This document shows, in pieces, positions 34,593 to 46,908 of a stretch of DNA of 64,000 bases. Each line of letters opens with the position of its first letter. The stretch's first letter is position 1. The notes under the pieces are model-generated. The model did no database searches. It saw only the letters and a program-made list of their open reading frames with translations, and was not told the DNA's origin. The DNA is from Camphora micrantha (Eukaryota; Streptophyta; Magnoliopsida; Laurales; Lauraceae). The translations under genes were made by a program, and so were the position numbers. The stretch lies in NCBI GenBank assembly GCA_003546025.1, contig QPKB01000009.1, positions 20,651,298 to 20,715,297 of the forward strand. The letters are read 5' to 3'.

Positions 34593-35468
34593 TGTTGGAA
34601 AAAAAATTTCGGGGAAATTGTAAATAAATTAAAAATTAAAAAATAAATGAGGAAAGGAAAGAAATGACCGAACAATATGGTAGCCGAATCACGTCTTTGA
34701 AGACGCTTTCTTTAGGCAGATTTCACCCCCACATAAGTGCAAATGGATTTTCGGACATCTGTCCAGGATAAGACGATTTTCTAATCGGATGATTTCCACC
34801 ACTCGTGCACTCGAATGAATGAGAATCTCGAATCCTAAAAATCGCAGTCTTGCAGCAGCTTGAAAAACTAGAAACCAAATTCTTGAAAGAAAACTCAAAG
34901 AACTAGAAGGAAGATGAGAGAGCCTGGAGAGAGAGAGGAGAGATTATGATCCTTTGTTGTAGAAAGCCTACACCCGAACGTCCCTTTTATAGGGCTTTTC
35001 GGGGTAGAGATCCGTTGGGGAGTTAATTCCCAACGGATACACCCATTTAAGAGTGTGAAACGGACACTTCCATGCAATAACTCTTGCGCAACTGCTATTA
35101 AGAGCAGCAAAATTCCATTATTCCACCATAAAGAGCAGCGAAAAAGCTATCTCTAACGGTCACAAGAGAAACGGGCTTCGCAGATCCAGGTCAGTTCCAG
35201 GTCGACCCAAACTCAACCAACTAAGACCTAAAATAACACACGCTCATGCGAGCCGGGCCGGGCCTGCCCCCCATGCAACCAGCTAGCCGGGCGCATGCGG
35301 TGAAAGTGTGTGGTCACCACTACCTAAACCTTCTCTCGAGATTTACACCATAGTGATGAGTGTAAACAATAATAAATGACTCTAAAAGAGTTCTCCACAA
35401 CCTATGTAGGACTCTCTTAAATAAAGAAATGAGGAAAACATGTGCTTTAATGCACAAAGATACCTACA
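34593..35468 (-). mobile_element. 3' LTR of the minus-strand copia (876 bp)
   Basis: It is about 300 bp longer than the other LTR, which has lost an internal segment corresponding to about 34750-34975 and nearby. Shared anchors include CAATATGGTAGCCGAATCA and GGGGTAGAGATCC. Confidence 0.88.
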
Positions 35469-35989
35469 ATCCCCCACACTTTAAAGTACCGAAATAAAAT
35501 ATTGAAAAGGAAAAGTTGTTGCTGTAAGACATGCCCAGAGACTATGCATAAGTGTAGGTGAACTAAGTTTTGAACCTTCACGTAGTGTAGTAAGTTTGAA
35601 ATACCAGAACTCTATGGTGAACTTGGATCTTGAACCAAGAGTTCATTTAGTAAATCGTACCTATTACACACAATCTTAGAAATTAGGAATTCCTATAGAT
35701 TCATGCACATTAATAGCCTTGTGCTATCCCGATATTCATGAGCGCTCTAGAGAGTAGCCTAATGCTCTCATAAGAAGCGGCCTGACTTCCACACTCATAT
35801 AGGTGTTCTCTATCAAAGATGCTCATGTACAACACCCTGCTTATAAAAGACATAGAGTATCATTGATTAATATACAGGACATGAACATTTCACACCATAG
35901 GAATGGGTATATACACGAGTAATGAGAATTTTGAAATGTTTCACCTTTGTCACCCAAATATAACTTTGTTATTCCCATTGAACCCGTCC

Positions 35990-38900
35990 CATGGGATCTC
36001 CAATCAAATGAGTTGGGTGTTCGTTATTGGTGACTTGTCCTTTTTAGGCTTAAGTCCCATTCCCCTCGATGTAGATGTTACCCGTTCTGTAGCGAGTCCC
36101 TTAGTTTGTGGATCTGCTAAATTATTCATCGATCTCACAAAATCAATTGCAATTACTCCTTGCTTTTTGAGTAATTGTCTCAACAAACTGTGCCTCAGAC
36201 GAATATGTCTGGATTTACCATTATAGTTCTTGTTACTTATCTTGTCTATTGCAAACCTTGAGTCGCTGTGGAGAGATATGGCCAGTATAGTACCGGCTTA
36301 TTCCACAAGGGAATGTTGGTCAATAGGTTCTTCGGCCATTCAACTTCTTCTCCAGCTAAATCCACACCAATGATCTCCGAGTCCATAGTGGATCGGGATT
36401 TTTAGATTTCCAAGAGACGGCTGCATTTCCTAAGGTAAACACATAGCCGCTCGTGGACTTGGATTCCTCTAAATCCGATATCCAGTTAGCATCGCAATAC
36501 ACTTCTAGTATTGCGGGATATCTCTCATAATGCAAACCGTAGTCAATAGTTCTCATCAAGTATTTAAATACCCGGATAACAGCCGTCCAGTACTCACTGC
36601 CGGGATTGCTTGTATAACTGCTAAACTGACTTACTGCATAAGCTATGTTAGGTCTAGTACAGTTCATTATGTACACTAAACATCCAATAGCTTTGGAATA
36701 ATCTAATTGCGATACAATATCTCATTTGTTCTTAGTTAATTTGACATTTGGATCAAAAGGAGTGGAAACACCATTCCCTCCAAACATGTTAAATCTCTTA
36801 AGTACTTTCTCAATGTAGTGAGACTGGGATAGAATAATTCCTTCTAAGTGTTTATGAATTTTTATCCCAAGTATCACATCCGCCTCACCCATATCCTTTA
36901 TGTCAAACTTAGAACATAGGAATTTCTTAGTGTTCTCTACAGAATATAAATCAGTACCGAAAATAAGGTTATCATCAATATATAAACATATAATGATGCA
37001 TGAATTGCAATGAGTTTAAAATAGACACAGTTGTCCGACTTATTTATTTTAAAACCATCGTTTAATAAAACTTGGTCAAATTTTCCATGCCACTTCTTAG
37101 GGGCTTATTTTAGACTATACAGGGATTTAATTAATCTACAAACTTTGTTTCCTTTCCCCGGTGAAGTAAATCCTTCAGGTTGTTCCATATAAATTCCTTC
37201 TTTTAATTCCCCATTTAAAAATGCAGTTTTGACATCCATTTGATGGATAACCATATTGTAGATGGATGCTATCGCTATCAAGACTCTAATAGTTGTGATC
37301 ATAGTTACTAGTGCATAGGTATCAAAATACTCCAATCCTTCCTTTTGTTTGAGTCCCTTTGCAACCAGTCTAGTTTTGAATTTTTCTATAAACCCATCAG
37401 TCCTTAATTTCTTTTTGAAAATCCATTTACAACCCAAAGGTTTAGTACCCGGAGGAAGATCTACAAGTTCCTAAGTATGGTTGGATAAGATAGATTCTAT
37501 CTCACTATTTAGGGCCTCTTGCCAAAAGGCAACATCAGGATACTGCATGGCCTCTTGATAGGTTGCGGGGTCACTTTCCAAAATATACATTAGAAAATCA
37601 GGACCAAAAGAGGTTTCTTTTCTGGGTCTCTTACTCCTACGGGGTTCAACATCTACTGAGTCCTCAGATCCTAACTCAATAACTTGGGCAGGTATTCTAT
37701 CAGTACCACTAATACCAAATACAACTTGTTTGAAAGGAAAGTAGTCTTCAAAGAAAACTTAATCTCTGGACTCAATGATGGAGTCTTTATCTTGTCCAGA
37801 AATAACAAGGAATCTATAAGCCTTACTATGGAGAGCATATCCTAAGAAAAAACTCTCTTGGGTTTTGAGTCCAAGTTTGGTCCTTTTAGGGCCAAGTACA
37901 ACCACATGGGCTAAGCACCCCCACACTTTTAGGTATTCTAAGTTACGGGTTCTACCTTTCCATAACTCATAAGGAGTTTCATTGGTCCTTTTAAAAGGTA
38001 TCCTGTTCAGAATGTGACAGGCTGTGAGGAGAGCTTCCCCCATATGTTCTTGGGCAGGTCCGAACTATTCAACATGGAATTTACCATTTCTACTAAGGTT
38101 CTATTTTTCCTTCCAACCACACCATTCTATTGTGGGGAGTAGGGGGCTGTCACTTCATGTATTATACCTAGAGTCTTACAGGTCTCTACAAATTCATTGG
38201 AGAGGTAGTCACCTCCTCTATCAGACCTCAAAGTCTTAACCTTTTTCCTTAATTGGTTTTCAACTTCAATTCGGAAAAGGTTGAATTTTTCAAGAGCCTT
38301 AGATTTATTTTTAAGTAAGTACAGATAAGAAAATCTAGAAAAATCATCAATAAAAGTTATAAAATATTTCTTACCACCTCTAATGATAATATTGTTTAAT
38401 TCACAAAAATATCAACGTGGATTAAACCCAGAAGTTCTGAACATCTTTCAACACTTTTGAAAGGCTTTCTTGAAAACTTTGATTGAATACAAATTTCACA
38501 AGGATTTGGTTTGAAATCAATTTTTGAAATCAGCCCTAAGTCCATCATGTTTTTTTCATATATGAATAATTTACATGTCCTAATCTAGCATGCCACAAAT
38601 AAGGAGACACAATAATATAAGTAGAAGAAGAGACAGTTTTATTACCAATAGTATTTACATTCAACTTGAAAAGGCCTTCAAATATGTAGCCTTTCCCTAC
38701 AAAAACTCCATTATTGGTAACAACAAATTTTTTTGCCTCAAATACTAATTTGAACACATTTTTGCTCAACACTGAACCAAAAACCAAGTTCTTTCGCACT
38801 TCTGGCACATGGAGCACTTTGGTTAAAGTTAAAGACTTGTCGGATGAGAGGTGAAGAATGACTTTCCCTTGACCAATTACTTTCGCCGTAGAGGAGTTAC

Positions 38901-39892
38901 CCATGTAGAGTTCTTGTCCATCTCCAACCTGCTCGTAGGAGACGAATGCACTTCTGCCACTACAGATGTGCTAGGTCGCGCCTGTGTCAACCTACCAATC
39001 TCTACAATTGTTGACCAGGTTCACCTCTGTCACTACCGCCACAAAATTTTCTTTCACAAGATTGGCTTGATTTTTGCCATTAATGTTTTTCCTATGGTGG
39101 CATTCCTTTGCATAGTCCCCTTTTTCTCGCAGACAAAACATTCTATATCCTTTCTTTTGTATCCATGCTGGGCTTAAGGGCTTGGAATTGATTTTTCTTC
39201 TGAAATTTCTTGCCCTGGAAAGAATTGGGCTTGGGCTTCCTTTGATCATTTTTGGCCTTGGTAAGATTGGCCTTACCCATATGTCCAAAATCCTTATTCT
39301 TAGAATCATAGTCCCAATGATGTTCTTGGATTGTGAGATGAAGTATGAGATCTTCAAATTTCATCTCCTTTTTCTTATGTTTCAAGGTGATCCCAAAGTC
39401 CTTCCACGATGGTGGGAGTTTGTGAATGGTACTGCCAACTACAAATTGTTCGGGTAATCTCATTCCTTCATTTGGGACTTCATTAATTATTTTCTGAAAA
39501 TCTCTAACTTGTGTTATTACTGATTTTCCTTCCTCCATTTAAAAGTCTATAAATTGCTCATTGGCATACTTTTTGGTACCCGCATTCTCAATAGCATATT
39601 CTTCTATCAATGCATCCCATAATTCCTTGGCGATTTTGAATTTTGAAAATACGCAATACAAGGAATTATCTAAATGGTTTAAAATCTCATTTTTGCAATC
39701 GAAATCATTAGATTTCAATTTTTCATTTTCATAGGTACCAGCGGGCCCATCTCCGTATGGTTCCGGACAATTAGTTAATAGTACATGTAAAATTTTCATA
39801 ACTTTGAGAAGATATTCCATTTTCATCCTCCACATTTTGAAGTCCTTACCCTCAAAATTGAAAACCTAAGGGTAATATTCATGGGCAGTCAT
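35990..39892 (-). pseudogene. Minus-strand copia gag-pol, heavily broken
   Basis: Gag begins at 39892 (MTAHEYYP) and stops within nine codons, then continues in pieces to 39143. A degenerate zinc knuckle (CLREKGDYAKECHH) lies near 39110. Protease-end and pre-integrase sequence (LWHARLGHVNY) is at 38545-38904. Integrase fragments include RIPFKRTNETPYELWKGR (about 37960). Reverse transcriptase starts GCKWIFKKKLRTDGF (37437) and has its catalytic YIDD at 36971-36982. RNase H holds YCDANWISD and ends with LADPQTKGL (about 36100) and SRGMGLKP. At least ten stops or frameshifts separate these pieces. 35480-35990 is the 3' non-coding region. Confidence 0.92.
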
Positions 39893-39932
39893 TTTAATTT
39901 ATAAACAATTTTACCGAGAAATCTACCTAAAT

Positions 39933-40507
39933 TGTTGGAAAAATTGTTTCGCAAAAATTGTAAAGAAATTAAAAATTAAAAAATAAATAAGGAAAGAAAA
40001 GAAATAACTGAACAATATGGTAGCCGAATCATGTCTTGGAAGATGCTTTCTTTAGGTAGATTTCGCCCCCACACAGGTGCAGATGGGACGTCCCTTTTAT
40101 AGGGCTTTCCGGGGTAGAGATCCACTTGGGAGTTAATTCCTGTTGGAGGGCTTTCCGGGGTAGAGATCCATTGGGGAGTTAATTCCTGTTGGTCACAAGA
40201 GAAACGGGCTTCGCAGATCCGGGTAAATTCCAGGTTGACCGAAACTCTACCCAACTGAGACCTAAAATAATGCACGCTCACGTGAGTTGGGCCGGGCCCA
40301 TCTGCCATGCAACTGACTGGCCGGACGGCGCACGCTCATTGAAAGTGTGTGGTCACCACTACCTAAGCCTTCTCCCGAAACTTACACCATAGTGAAGAGT
40401 ATAAACAATAATAAATGACTCTAAAAGAGTTCTCCACAACCGATGTGGGACTCTCTTAAATAAAGAAAAGAGAAAAGCACTTGCTTTAATGCGTAAAGAT
40501 ACCAACA
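39933..40507 (-). mobile_element. 5' LTR of the minus-strand copia (575 bp, internally deleted)
   Basis: It has the same ends as 34593-35468. It carries a 45-47-bp tandem duplication around GGGCTTTCCGGGGTAGAGAT (about 40102 and 40149) and lacks the interior of the other copy. The primer binding site next to it is degraded. Confidence 0.88.
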
Positions 40508-40512
40508 AATAG

Positions 40513-41490
40513 GTATAGGGAGGGAAGGCCATACCCGAAAGCCAAGAGCTGGGACACCATCTGACAGGCCTAACAAGAGAATCCAATCCGTATTTCCAGC
40601 CTCGCACACCAGAGAATCCATTTCAATTCCATGTGATAATTTCTTTCTTTTCATATATAAACCTCGCTAATTATAGTTAGAGAGCTTCTAAATGCGCCCT
40701 CAATTTCTCTTTGCACACCCACTCAAAAGCTTCTGAGAGAACTTCTTAACTTAATATGGTGGGTGTGCAAAGAGAAATGGTGGGTGTTCACAGAAACCTC
40801 CTTTCCTCACTGGTTTTTATCCTCTAAACAAAGGATGAAAGGAACAATAGGAGGCCAAGCAAGTTGCAACCACTTGGTAGAAATTGTCGTCAAAACCTTA
40901 GAAGGGGTTTTAACAAGCGGGTTTGATTATGGACAACCCTCCACATATCATATTATTCATATGAACTTCTTTATGAAGCCTGGGGCACTCCCGTCGAAAA
41001 TCTAAACTCATGAAAGCTCTCCATTCACATGAGATGTAGGTGAATCCTTTTATGATATAAACTAGCTACTAAGGCTTGTGCTAAGCCCGAACAGTAATAA
41101 AAAATTATTTCTATTTTATGAAATTTAAATATATTCTTTTACATTAGTATAAAAATTGGAGAGTTAAAAAGGCATTAAAACTTTACACCTATACAAAATG
41201 TGCCTAGGATATAAAATATTCATTAGATTAAAAGAAGGGACAGATGAATAAAAATCTTACCAATCTAAATTGATCTAAATCTGAAACAGAGATGATAAAA
41301 TAGTTAAATTTTTCGTGTGTAGGTTGATGGATTGGATCTAGTGGGTCACAAGTCAATGGATGCCGGAATGAGTGAAGGGCCAGATTATTCGTCTGTCATT
41401 GAGTTGTACATAGATAGTTTTATCATGTTGGTCCATGTAAATAATGTGAGATGAGTATCATATCTTATCAAGTAGCTCTTGGGTAGTAGG
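40513..41490. other. Non-genic stretch with a perfect 20-bp inverted repeat
   Basis: 40703-40722 (ATTTCTCTTTGCACACCCAC) and 40759-40778 are perfect reverse complements separated by 36 bases. No TSD or coding frame supports a known element. A short frame at 40763-41005 resembles nothing I recognise. Confidence 0.7.
41325..41490 (+). repeat. Dispersed repeat X, copy A left part
   Basis: Similar to 45020-45190 (GATCTAGTGGGTCA, GGTCCATGTAAATAATGTGA, GTAGGATCTTT). The solo LTR at 41496-44561 splits this copy; it resumes at 44567-44665. A diverged inverted copy of one segment lies near 63140-63205. The nature of the repeat is unknown. Confidence 0.65.
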
Positions 41491-44400
41491 ATCTTTGTCA
41501 CGCCCCCGGACCGAGGCCTTGATAATCAAGTCCTTAATCCGGGGGTCGCGGCGCGACGGACAAAAAAATTTCGCCCGCACGCGCTAATTATTTCCCTACA
41601 GGATTCCGCGGTGAGGATCCCCAAACGATCCATCACAACCAAAGAATTAATTTCACATCAATAATAATGTCATGCGGAAGAATGTAGCAAAATAAAACTT
41701 CATATAACAAATAAAGGTACAAGTTCGATATCAAAAGAGAAATATATACATAGCATAACCAAGGTTAATTACAGTTGTGAAACAAAAGTAGTTTAATTTA
41801 TACAACCCTGACAAAGCCAACAAAGGCTATAAACAAAATTCCCAAAAGTAACTGTTAGTTCCCAAAAAGATGTTATCGATGCCCCAAACCAAACGTGACG
41901 TCTACATGACATCATTTGGTTGCCACTCGGGCTCCACCTGAGGCCCTACTGCCTCCTGCATATACTCCGCCTCAAAGGCGGCGGGTCCGATATCTGACAC
42001 CAAACAAGAGAAGTATCAGATACGACGGTCTGGCAGGTGAATAAAACAGATCTGATATACAAGTTATGAACATCATGTTTAAAATCGTAAAGATGCTAAC
42101 AAAACAAATCATATATAAGGAATAAATCAAATGAATTATTTCAGTGCAATAAACGAATTTTTTCATAATTTAAATATCTCAAATTATCTGACAAATAATC
42201 AAAATAATGGCAAACCACATTTAGCTAAATTCTCCTATTACCGAAGTAACAAGAGCAAACAGAAACCGTGGCCACTACCCGTGGGACCGGAACAAACAGA
42301 GCCGTTGCCACTACTCGTGGGACCGGAAACAGAACCGTTGCCACTACTCGTGGGATCGGAAACAGAACCGTTGCCATGGCCGGACAAACAGACAGAATCC
42401 AAACTGCAGTTGGCAAATAGTTTTAAAGATTCCAAACTGGGTGATCAGCCCAACAAGGTAACCTAAGCTTAGTGGTGCCTTTACATTTCAAAACCTGAAC
42501 CAATACAAGTCAAGTTCTCCTTGGCTCATGGGCTCGCACTACAAAGCTCTAGCCCCATCTTGCCTTGAGATTCAAATCCAAAACGATACAATTCAAACCA
42601 TTGAACACAATTCAAACCGGATAAAAGGACTACTCTTTATCAAAATAAATAGACAAATTCAGAACAAATCAGATGAGTAGCCTTTTCATTGTTTTTCAAA
42701 CCTAACAAATTAACCAACTTTGTTTCAAACGAATTTATGAGAAAACATAAACTTTCTCTAACTTGGAATGAGATGATTTGGATGATTGATAAAGTTTGAT
42801 GGGCTTACCAAGGCCGTCTCAATACAAACTTATTGTCTCCATGTCGGTTTATGAGTGAAGAAGTTGGTGTCTCTGAAGGTCACCGACAATTGAGGGCATA
42901 AAGTGTATATTAAGGTAGAAAATTCCCCGGTAAGTCCAAACTTTCTCTATGGTTTGATTCAAATAAAAATGATTCGAGCTCAAATTCTTAATTCCCGATA
43001 CTTAATAAGTCATTAGGAAATTTTTGTACTCAAACCGGGCTCAAAATTAGCCTAAAACAGCCCAAAAATCCATCAAAAACTAGCATAAACAGCCCAAAAT
43101 CCATGCAGGAAATGACCCAGGCCCTGACCCAGGCCCAGCTCGAGCGGGCCCAGGCTCGCTCGAGCGGGCTGGGCCTCTGTCCAACCCGTGGAAAGCTGAC
43201 TGTCTCTCTCCTCCTCTTCATTCTTGTATTCAAAACTCACTCAAAACTGAATTCCAAATTCCTCCTAACACCCTCTTTCAACCACCATCATCATCACATC
43301 ATCCCAATTCATATATCATATATCAAAGACAAGCAAGAAAAATAGAATTTCAGAATTCAATTAGGTAAATACAAAATTTATCATTTCTACACAAAACTGA
43401 AATCTCAAGCAACAAAATGCAACTTAAGATGAGCCAACATTAAACCATTTTCCTGCACAAAATTCACACACAACCACCCACTTCAAAGCTTCATGGTTCA
43501 AATCAAAAGAGCTCTTAGAAAAGATAAATTTCCACACCATGCATACACAATCCAATTATTCACTTGCCTGGAACAAATTGGGTCACAAACCACTCTAAGA
43601 TCTCTCAAACTCAGCAACTCCAATCTACACAAAAGAATCCAAAGAAGAACACTAAAAATCCACAAAATTTTGGAAAACAAAGAAGCTTTTCATGAAGGCT
43701 CTTGCATGTATGATAAAACAATCCTAAAGGGTCTAGAAAATCCAAAATTTCAAGAAGGAAGCCATTGCTAACCTTTGAAGAACTCTAGACAAGAAGAAGA
43801 GTTTGGAGAAGATGGTGAAATCAGCTGAAATCCCTTGAAAATACCATGGTTGAAAAGCTTGGGAAATGAAGATGAAGATGGTGAACTTCACTCTTCAAGT
43901 TGGGCTCAATTCCATTGACATGCAAAGAAGAGAGGATGGAGAAAAGCGAGAAACTCTCTTATGTGGGTTGTAGGAAAAACTGAATGAAGAAGAATGAAGT
44001 GAGGAAGAAGGAAATAAAACCTGGGTTGATTTGTTTAAATGGGTTGTGGGCCCCAATGGCCCTGAAAACTTCACATAGCTGGATCTATCATTTCTGGGTT
44101 CCAAATGAAGTTGACGAAGAAGGGAAAAATGATCGTTGAAAAATCTAGTTTTCAAAAAGTATATTTTCCTCATGGTTTTCAAATTTCGAAATTTATGCAC
44201 AGATTTGAATGTGAAAAGACTGTTTTGCCATTTTTCTCGAAAAACGTGATTTCTGAGGTTCGAATGCAAACGGAACAAACAGAAAAGTTGTTGGAATCGA
44301 AATAACAAATCCAAAAATGTCGAAATCCACATTTTTCCAAAAATCAAATAAATCCAATAACTCGAATTCCCACACTAACACGCGTCTTACGGGTCACCCC

Positions 44401-44566
44401 GAGCCCGTTCAAACTGAACACTACGCTCTCCAAATTCCCCAAAGCTATTCAAAATTCTAATCCAACTAAAAACTCAAGCTAATTGTCCTCTAATCCCGCT
44501 TAGTGACTAATCAAAATTAAAATAACAATAAATTATACTAAACCTGGGTCGGGGTCTGACAATCTT
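41491..44566 (-). mobile_element. Solo LTR (3066 bp), minus orientation
   Basis: The LTR is 41496-44561, flanked by perfect duplications ATCTT (41491-41495 and 44562-44566). On the minus strand it starts TGTCAGACCCCGACCC and ends CCGGGGGCGTGACA. It belongs to the family of 46909-49810 and 55195-58350. It holds three ~35-bp units around CCGTTGCCACTACTCGTGGG (42265-42380) and GCTCGAGC motifs (43138-43165). There is no pol. Confidence 0.93.
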
Positions 44567-45301
44567 TATCTAGTAGGCCCCGCTTCAAAGTGTAATGGGC
44601 ATTATACAAAGATCGATGGATGGTTTAATATTTTAAAAGATTAACATCCAAGACCCTACTTTCAAAAATTGACTTCCCTGAATGCTCAATAGAGCCCACC
44701 TAGTCTAAATCCAATCCATTCAGAACGGATGCCTTACCTTCTATGGATTTCTCCCATCCCCACAAAAAATAAATAAATAAATAAAAATCACTATAATAAG
44801 AGTTGGACCTACCATTAGATTAACCACATGATAAACAACATAATTAACACAATCTTACCCATTAGGGGTCAATAGGTGGGATATTGTAGGTCCCAAGTAG
44901 CCATCAACCCTCTAGTGGGTCCCATGGGGGATGTCCCCATGTAGATGCACAAATACAAAGCTTCGTAGAACTTAGGGTGTAGTTAGGATTATAGAATCTT
45001 CCTCCATGGGCCATCACAAAATAGGTGCATAGATTGGTTCTAGTGGGTCATGGGTAGATAGGCATGATGGTAGGATGAGTCGACAGTCAAGTTATCATCT
45101 ATTGATGAGTCCCTTGTATATAGTTTAATTATATGGTCCGTGTAAATAATGTAAGATGAGCATGATCTCTTATGAAGCAAGTAGGATCTTTCTAAAATGG
45201 GTTCCATCAAACTGTGTATTGGCCAAATTTTGTGGGTTCCATGTAATGGGCATGATGGATGGTTTAATATTTTATCCATTATGATTCTCCTATATTTTGA
45301 A
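44567..45301 (+). repeat. Dispersed repeat X, end of copy A and copy B
   Basis: 44567-44665 completes copy A (GGATGGTTTAATATTTTAAA). 45010-45301 is copy B and is broken at its end by the large MULE; its continuation is at 62691. No gene is seen. Confidence 0.6.
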
Positions 45302-46189
45302 GAGTAAATTGGCGAAAGGTCCTTGAAATGGAACAAACGACTCTGGTCAGCACAAATTTCGTTTAAGGGTTGTAGTCCATGCAGCTAGACATATTTCAGC
45401 TAGAGGTCCCGATATACGCCACATCACATATTTTGTGACAGATTTGCCCCTGTAACTGCCGCAATACGTCACGCATAAGTGTCTTAACATGTCACACAAA
45501 TTAAGCCTTCAAATTAAGGTTATAAGCGATCATTTATGACTGATCTGCCTCTGTAATTCACTGTAGATACCATTTTGAATTTCACATTATAACGACTATC
45601 GATATTGATTCTATCAGAGAATATACTTTCTAAAAGAATTCATTTCCAATCGCTCTATTCATGAAGACAGATTTTGCGAGCCTTTAATTTGCAGATCTAA
45701 CTTTTGGAAGCATATCTACGAGGTAAGCGAAGACCTCCATTCATAGTAGAGATTCTGCAATCTTCTTATTTGTTTTATTGTGTTTTCCATTTCTTTTATT
45801 TGTAAATTTGTATAGTTCTGCTATTCATGATCATTTCTATCTGTATCGATTCAAATTATCTAGAATTTTGATTTGTACAGTGCATTTTTTTTTCACCTTT
45901 TGTATGTAGATGTCTATAGTTCTGTTATTCATGACTAATTCAATTTGTATGAATTCAGATGATCTAGAATTTGTTTTGTATATTTGTGTGTAGATCTACA
46001 TGGGTTCAGATTAGTGTGAAGTAGCTCTATGTCCCACAGTCTTCTTTCTTAGCACTTTGGATAATAGTCAGAAGTTTTGTTGAGATCTCGTTTTCTATGT
46101 GCATTGAGGAAGAAGTCATGTCATTCGTTATGAATTTATCTTAGTTATGAAAGATATTTAGGTGACGCAAAAATCAAAGTTATCAAACT

Positions 46190-46400
46190 TTTGTCACAAA
46201 TTTATCTAACTTTTGTGATAGATATATTTGAGTTGTAAATAACATTATATGGGTTTTGTACAAATTTATCTAATTTTTTTTGTCAAATTTATCTGAGTTC
46301 TAACTGAATATATCTTAGTTGTCTACAAATTTATCTGATTTTATGTGAACAAACCCAGATAAATTTACACGTCTTCGGCACAAACTCAGATAAATTTACA
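46190..46400 (+). repeat. Subterminal degenerate repeats, left side of MULE
   Basis: Repeated words of the type AAATTTATCTGAGTT point inward from the left terminus. The same words in inverse orientation crowd the right side (58620-59370). Confidence 0.7.
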
Positions 46401-46485
46401 TGAATCTTGTAAATCTTTTACCTTATGCATAATTTTTCCATGCTAATGATTCTTGATGTTCCTTCCATTTTGTAGATTTCTATAT

Positions 46486-46908
46486 GGCATAAGTGCTCAT
46501 GCTTCCTTACAAATTTAGCATGTTTACTGTCGTCATTCATTTGAGTGAGAACATGAGACATGAAGAATTGTTGCGTCATGTTTGTAACAAATGGAAGAAC
46601 TTGGCAGTAAACATGGTCTGTTTGACGTATGCATTGCCTAGCCACCCAAAGTGCTTGTGGGACAGTGATTCAGATTTGTTGAGATTGTCCATGTCGGCAT
46701 CTTCAGTGGGAATGGGGACAGTGAATGTATTTGTATCATAATTGCAAGAATTAGAGGACGAGGATCAAGAGAATGATGGGGATGAGTTGGCTGAAAATGC
46801 TATGGCATTAGTGGATTATGAGGGTACAGATATGGAGACAGATCTCCTTCCACAGTTTTGTACACACAAAGAAAAGATTTTGCTGTCTTTGGATTGGGCA
46901 AATGGTAT
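46486..46908 (+). pseudogene. MURA-type transposase, N-terminal part
   Basis: After an acceptor-like TTTTGTAG the frame reads MLPYKFSMFTVVIH and LRHVCNKWKNLAVNM, the usual start of plant MULE transposases. An acidic stretch (QELEDEDQENDGDELAEN) follows. A stop at 46739-46741 splits it. The frame stops at LSLDWANG, where the solo LTR enters; the next codons (IRHV) are at 49813. Confidence 0.85.

Larger units (their letters stand above)
34588..40512 (-). mobile_element. Ty1/copia retrotransposon, minus strand, with target duplication
   Basis: The element proper is 34593-40507, flanked by AATAG on both sides (34588-34592 and 40508-40512). Read on the minus strand, the 5' LTR is 40507-39933 and the 3' LTR is 35468-34593, preceded by a polypurine tract (complement of 35469-35480). 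Both LTRs end TTCCAACA. The coding part between them is heavily degraded, so this insertion is older than the copia pair at 10733-20969. Confidence 0.92.

Noticed and set aside
40763..41005. 80-residue plus-strand frame between the copia element and the solo LTR
   Set aside because: No recognisable motif, and the start lies in the arm of an inverted repeat.
42131..42466. 111-residue frame with PLPLLVGPETE-type repeats
   Set aside because: It is a translation of the tandem repeat inside the solo LTR at 41496-44561.
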